From Edolisoma coerulescens (Eukaryota > Chordata > Aves > Passeriformes > Campephagidae), in assembly GCA_013397115.1 (NCBI GenBank), contig VWZW01004125.1, positions 63,347 through 127,346 on the forward strand: a stretch of 64,000 nucleotides of DNA. The letters run 5' to 3'. The notes under the pieces are model-generated. The model made no database searches. It had not been told where the DNA came from and saw only the letters and a program-made list of their open reading frames with translations. This document shows positions 60,399-64,000 of this stretch, piece after piece; positions within the stretch are counted from its first letter, which is position 1, and every line of letters starts with the position of its first letter. The translations under genes were made by a program, and so were the position numbers.

Positions 60399-61017
60399 CA
60401 TAGAATCACAGAATGGGTCAGGTTGGGAGAGACCACCGTGGATCACTTGGTTCCACCTCTCTGCTCAAGCAGGGTCATCCCAGAGCACATGGCACAGGAT
60501 TGCATCCAGATGGTTCTGGAACATCTCCAGTGAGGGAGACTCCACGCCCTTTCTGGGTGATCTGTTCTGGTGTGTGGTCTCTGTACAGGAAAAAAGCTCT
60601 TCTTCATGTTCAGGTGGAATTTCCTGTGCATCCGTTTCTTCCCATTGCCTCTTGTCCTATTGCTGGGCACCACTGAGCAGAGCTTGGTCCATGCTCTGAC
60701 CCCTCCCTGCAGACACTGGCAGACACTGATGAGGTCCCCTCTCACTCATCTCTTCTTGAGGCTGAACAGGCCCAGCTCCCTCAGCCTTTCCTCATAAAAG
60801 AGGTGCTCCATCATCCCTTCATCATCTCTGCAACATCCACAGGACCCGCTCCAGAAGCTCCACGTCTCTCTTGTCCTGAGGAGCCCAAAACTGGACACAG
60901 CACTCCAGATGAGCCTCACTGGGGCTGAGTAGAGGGGCAGGACGGCAACCTCTGCTGGCCTTCTCCTGCCCCTCCTCAAACACAAAACACCTCTGGAGGG
61001 GGCAGACACACTTCACC
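60399..61017 (-). mobile_element. CR1 LINE 3' fragment with ORF2 remnant
   Basis: It starts (3' end) CATAGAATCACAGAATGGG and includes AACATCTCCAGTGAGGGAGA and AGCTCTTCTTCATGTTCAGG. Minus-strand translation shows CR1 ORF2 pieces such as LPLYSAPVRLIWSAVSSFG and RLRELGLFSLKKR. It belongs to a different CR1 subfamily from its neighbour at 58679, and the two lie tail to tail. Confidence 0.93.
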
Positions 61018-63539
61018 ACCAGCCCTCATTTCTCCTGTCTGTGTGCTGAGCCCTGCTGTCACCTGCCACCTGATGAGCTCCTCCAGACAGAGAGCTCATC
61101 ATGAACTAATACCATTATGTAAATTAAACCAAGCTGAACACTAGGCAGAGCTCTAAATGGCAAGATGCAGGCACAACTGATTTGCCTGGGAATAATCAAA
61201 TACCTTGAGAATTCAAAAAGAAGTAGAACAGTAAATTCACCTCAATCGGGGTGGGAAAGGCTTTAAATCAAGGCAATGTCTTCTTAAAGTTATTAGATCC
61301 ATGATGTAAGCCCTGGGGAAGGTAATCCCCTTCAGCAGACAGTTTCTGAACAAATCTCTAGGGCCCATTTAGTGTATGAAGTTGGATGTTACAATATCCT
61401 GGTTCAAGAAGAGATGGAAGAATGCCACAAGGATTCTACACTGATACTGCACTGCTACCATGATGGGGCCCCATCCATCATTTCCATCTATTTTATTTCA
61501 GAGATTAAAATGGCATGCATGAACCATGCATCAACCATTGCTCTGCATAGGGACCAGAGGCATTGATTACCAGTCCAGGTCCATAGCCTCAACAAGATTC
61601 CTATTGACTTCAAGAAAGGAAGATAGATGAAGTTGGCATTTTCATGACCATTGGAAATCTGTTCTCAGACTGTACAAACTAAGCCTGTAACATACACAGA
61701 AAAGCAGATTTAAACAATACTTTTAAAAGATAGTCTTGAAAATACCTTTCCAAAAATACAACTAAAAAACCCCATTTCACAGATTAAATAGAACTCTGTT
61801 ATGAAAAATATGCAAAGTACCTTAAGATAATGAATATATTGTTAGTGAAATATATTCCAAACAGGATAGAACTTATTTTCACTCTCTTCTTGACTGAGAG
61901 AAGATGCCCTGAAATGCAGTGCATGTTGTATTACATCTGATGGCACTAATTCAAATGAGTTTTCAATCTATTTTCTACCTATATTTCAAACTATATCAGA
62001 GACAACAGCACAATCCAAACCCCCACTCCTTCCCCAACTTAATTCTGCATTTTGGATGGCTTTCAAAAATAGAAATGCAGTCACATCTGATGAAGAGTTT
62101 ATTTATTTCTGCTAGACATTTCATGGTCTAGCAGAAATAATGTAAAGATGTTAGAAGGAAGCATAGAAGGCTCAAGAATCAGAGTAATTGAGCAAGCAGA
62201 GAATGCAAGGGCTTTTTGAGTTGTTTGTGTACAGTTTTTTGTTGTTTTGTTTGGTTTAGTTTTTTTAAGGAAAAGGAAAGAGGCATGATGCCAAGACTAG
62301 AAAGTCAGGAAGTAAGTGCACTGAAGTCAGTACACACAAAGACATGCAGGTTTTCAATACAGGGGGTAAAATTTTGGTCACAAAAAGAGAGTGTCCCAGG
62401 GGTGACTTCCACAGAAAAAGCCTGGGGTGACTCCACTGGAGACCGCCTGCAGAAAGTCTGAGTCATTTGAGGCCTCCTGAAACCTTTCCTCTGGAAGCCT
62501 CATGCTGAATACCTGAAAATGGGATCTGGCATCCCTAAACACTTTTGAACACAGGGGCTGGAAAGCACTTTATGTTTTTAAATACATCATGTATTGTTAT
62601 TGAATTCCTGAAACACCACAATAAAAATGACATTTCTATTATGTTAATGTCTTAATACCACAGAAGAACACATCTTGTTTATGCTCAGGCAATTTATGCC
62701 ACAGAAAAAAAGAAAAAAGCATCCCTGCAGTGCCTTACTAGTTGTTGTTTGTTCTGGCCAGGAGGTGTTGCCTGTCCAAGGAGAGAGCACACTCAGTTCT
62801 CTGGCCCTGGGCTTCTGGTTTGAGGTATCCAACTAATATTTCACTTGGCACCAAGCTGTGATGATTTTCAGCTGAAATCAGTAACAGCTGGCATGAGGCC
62901 AGCAACACATTTTATATGAGCTGGTAAAGAGTCTTGGCCATCAGAGGCCCAAGCTCCCAGAGCAAGACCAGAGAGGGGCTTTTGCACTACTCCATGCAAA
63001 AGGCACTAAGGGGTCAAGTTTAAATCTGTGTAGAGATGTACATGCCCTTATACATTGAAAACATCCTGTGGGAAGACATACGGGAGTATTACAAACTCAC
63101 CATGCAGTGAAACCACGTAATCAAAGGCAGTGCCACAAAGTACAGAACAGAGGAACAAATTAAGGTCACAGAAACATCTTAAATTTGTCATCTGAAAACT
63201 TCTGAAGCGCATTCATTTAAAAATGTATCTATCTTTCTCACACGCACATATTTACAAACAGAGTTTCTGCATTTACCTCCTGGGTTCTGACTGAACTGGA
63301 AAATTTTCTGTACTAGTACTAATCCCCAAAGAACCTCACTGCAAGCAACCCTCATTACCTGATAATTCTTTGCTGCCTCTACTATCTCAGTTCTTAATCC
63401 TTTTAACTTCTTAATGGAAGAGTAGTTACACACAATGGTGTCCTGTGGAAGATCACTTATCTGTCCCTTCAGAGCGCTTCCCTGGCACGACATTGAGAAA
63501 AGGGCTGGGATCCTGCTCACAGGGACAGGAACATCTGAA
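61018..63539. other. Intronic stretch with one strong hairpin
   Basis: No exon or known repeat recognised. It holds the perfect 15-bp-stem inverted repeat at 62103-62140, listed separately. Confidence 0.5.
62103..62140. repeat. Perfect inverted repeat, 15-bp stem, 8-nt loop
   Basis: The left arm TTATTTCTGCTAGAC (62103-62117) and right arm GTCTAGCAGAAATAA (62126-62140) are exact reverse complements around the loop ATTTCATG. No transposon terminus is recognisable at either side. Confidence 0.95.
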
Positions 63540-63797
63540 GAACTACAAAGATGGGGAAAGGCCTTGAGGGGAAGCCATATGAGGTGTGCCTGAGGTCACC
63601 TGGTTTGTTCAGCCTGAAGAAGAGGAGACTGAGGAGAGACCTCATTGCAGTCTACAACTTCTTTCTTAGGGGAACTGGAGGGGCAGACACACTGATCTCT
63701 GCTCTGTGGTGAGCAGTGACAGGGCTGGAGGGAACGGCCTGAACTTGTGTCAGGGGAGTAGTTTAGGTTATATATTGGGAAAATATCTAACTCCTAG
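63540..63797 (+). mobile_element. CR1 LINE internal fragment
   Basis: TTTGTTCAGCCTGAAGAAGA, then GGAGACTGAGGAGAGACCTC and TTGCAGTCTACAACTTC: the late ORF2/3' UTR part of a CR1 in plus orientation. The terminal ATTCTATG repeat is not present, so both ends are truncated or decayed. Confidence 0.88.
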
Positions 63798-64000
63798 GAA
63801 TTACAGCCTGACCTTTTCTCAGGAAGGCTGATCCATGCCTCCACATATCCCTATAGAACCAGAGGCACAGCACTGCCCGCTTCGGCAACAGCAGCACTGA
63901 CGCTGAGCCTGTGTGAAGAAGAGAAAGGAGAGCTTTTTCCTTCAAACAGTTATGGTCCTACAGTGGATACACTGCCCTTTCTAGCCCAGACTGTTTTTAT
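63798..64000. other. Window end, no feature recognised
   Basis: About 200 bp with no recognised exon or repeat. The CYYR1 intron is presumed to continue beyond it. Confidence 0.4.

Larger units (their letters stand above)
27853..64000 (-). other. CYYR1: CYYR1 upstream intron (partial), repeat-rich
   Basis: Everything right of exon 3 is interpreted as the large intron that precedes it, because no coding exon for the CYYR1 ectodomain (a run of CC and YCC motifs) was found on the minus strand up to 64000. Mammalian CYYR1 spans about 100 kb with very long introns, so an intron of more than 36 kb is plausible. The interval holds CR1 fragments, four to five LTRs and an N gap, each listed separately. 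An unrecognised small nested gene cannot be excluded. Confidence 0.7.

Noticed and set aside
1..64000. CRISPR arrays, bacterial operons, tRNA or rRNA genes
   Set aside because: The window is vertebrate genomic DNA; no regularly spaced repeats with spacers and no cloverleaf-type sequence with a GTTCRAATC box were seen.

Overview
This window is vertebrate nuclear DNA and almost certainly from a bird. The evidence is at least ten CR1 (chicken repeat 1) LINE fragments, several with the characteristic ATTCTATGATTCTATG-type 3' end, plus avian-type endogenous retrovirus LTRs, AT-rich introns and the absence of Alu/L1-type repeats. Several LTRs are of kinds I associate with songbirds, but I cannot name the species.

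One protein-coding gene is recognisable: the 3' half of CYYR1 (cysteine- and tyrosine-rich protein 1) on the minus strand. Exon 3 (27695-27852) encodes the transmembrane segment and juxtamembrane basic stretch. The terminal coding exon 4 (24526-24659) encodes the proline/tyrosine-rich cytoplasmic tail with three PPPY motifs. Both exons have good splice signals and matching phase (phase 1), joined across a 3035-bp intron. The first coding exons (signal peptide and Cys-rich ectodomain) were not found, so the upstream intron must cover at least about 36 kb and run off the right end of the window.

Layout: 1-24.4 kb is the 3' flank of CYYR1 (intergenic; by mammalian synteny the side facing APP). 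24.4-27.9 kb holds exon 4, intron 3 and exon 3. 27.9-64 kb is the large upstream CYYR1 intron. Both non-coding parts hold CR1 fragments and solo LTRs. I see three copies of one LTR family (5.8 kb minus; 46.7 kb plus; 54 kb plus), an inverted pair of a second family (19 kb plus; 35 kb minus, the latter holding a 77-base N gap), one GC-richer LTR at 43 kb and one probable LTR at 37 kb. Two CR1 copies (10.06-11.1 kb minus; 58.7-59.56 kb plus) are of one young subfamily and form a long inverted repeat.

I found no CRISPR array, operon, tRNA, rRNA or intact viral gene. No convincing new biological system is visible. The best leads are a splice-flanked 65-nt candidate exon beside an LTR inside the CYYR1 intron (34132-34196), a perfect 15-bp stem hairpin (62103-62140), a decayed AGGATTT repeat cluster (53204-53394), and the young inverted CR1 pair.
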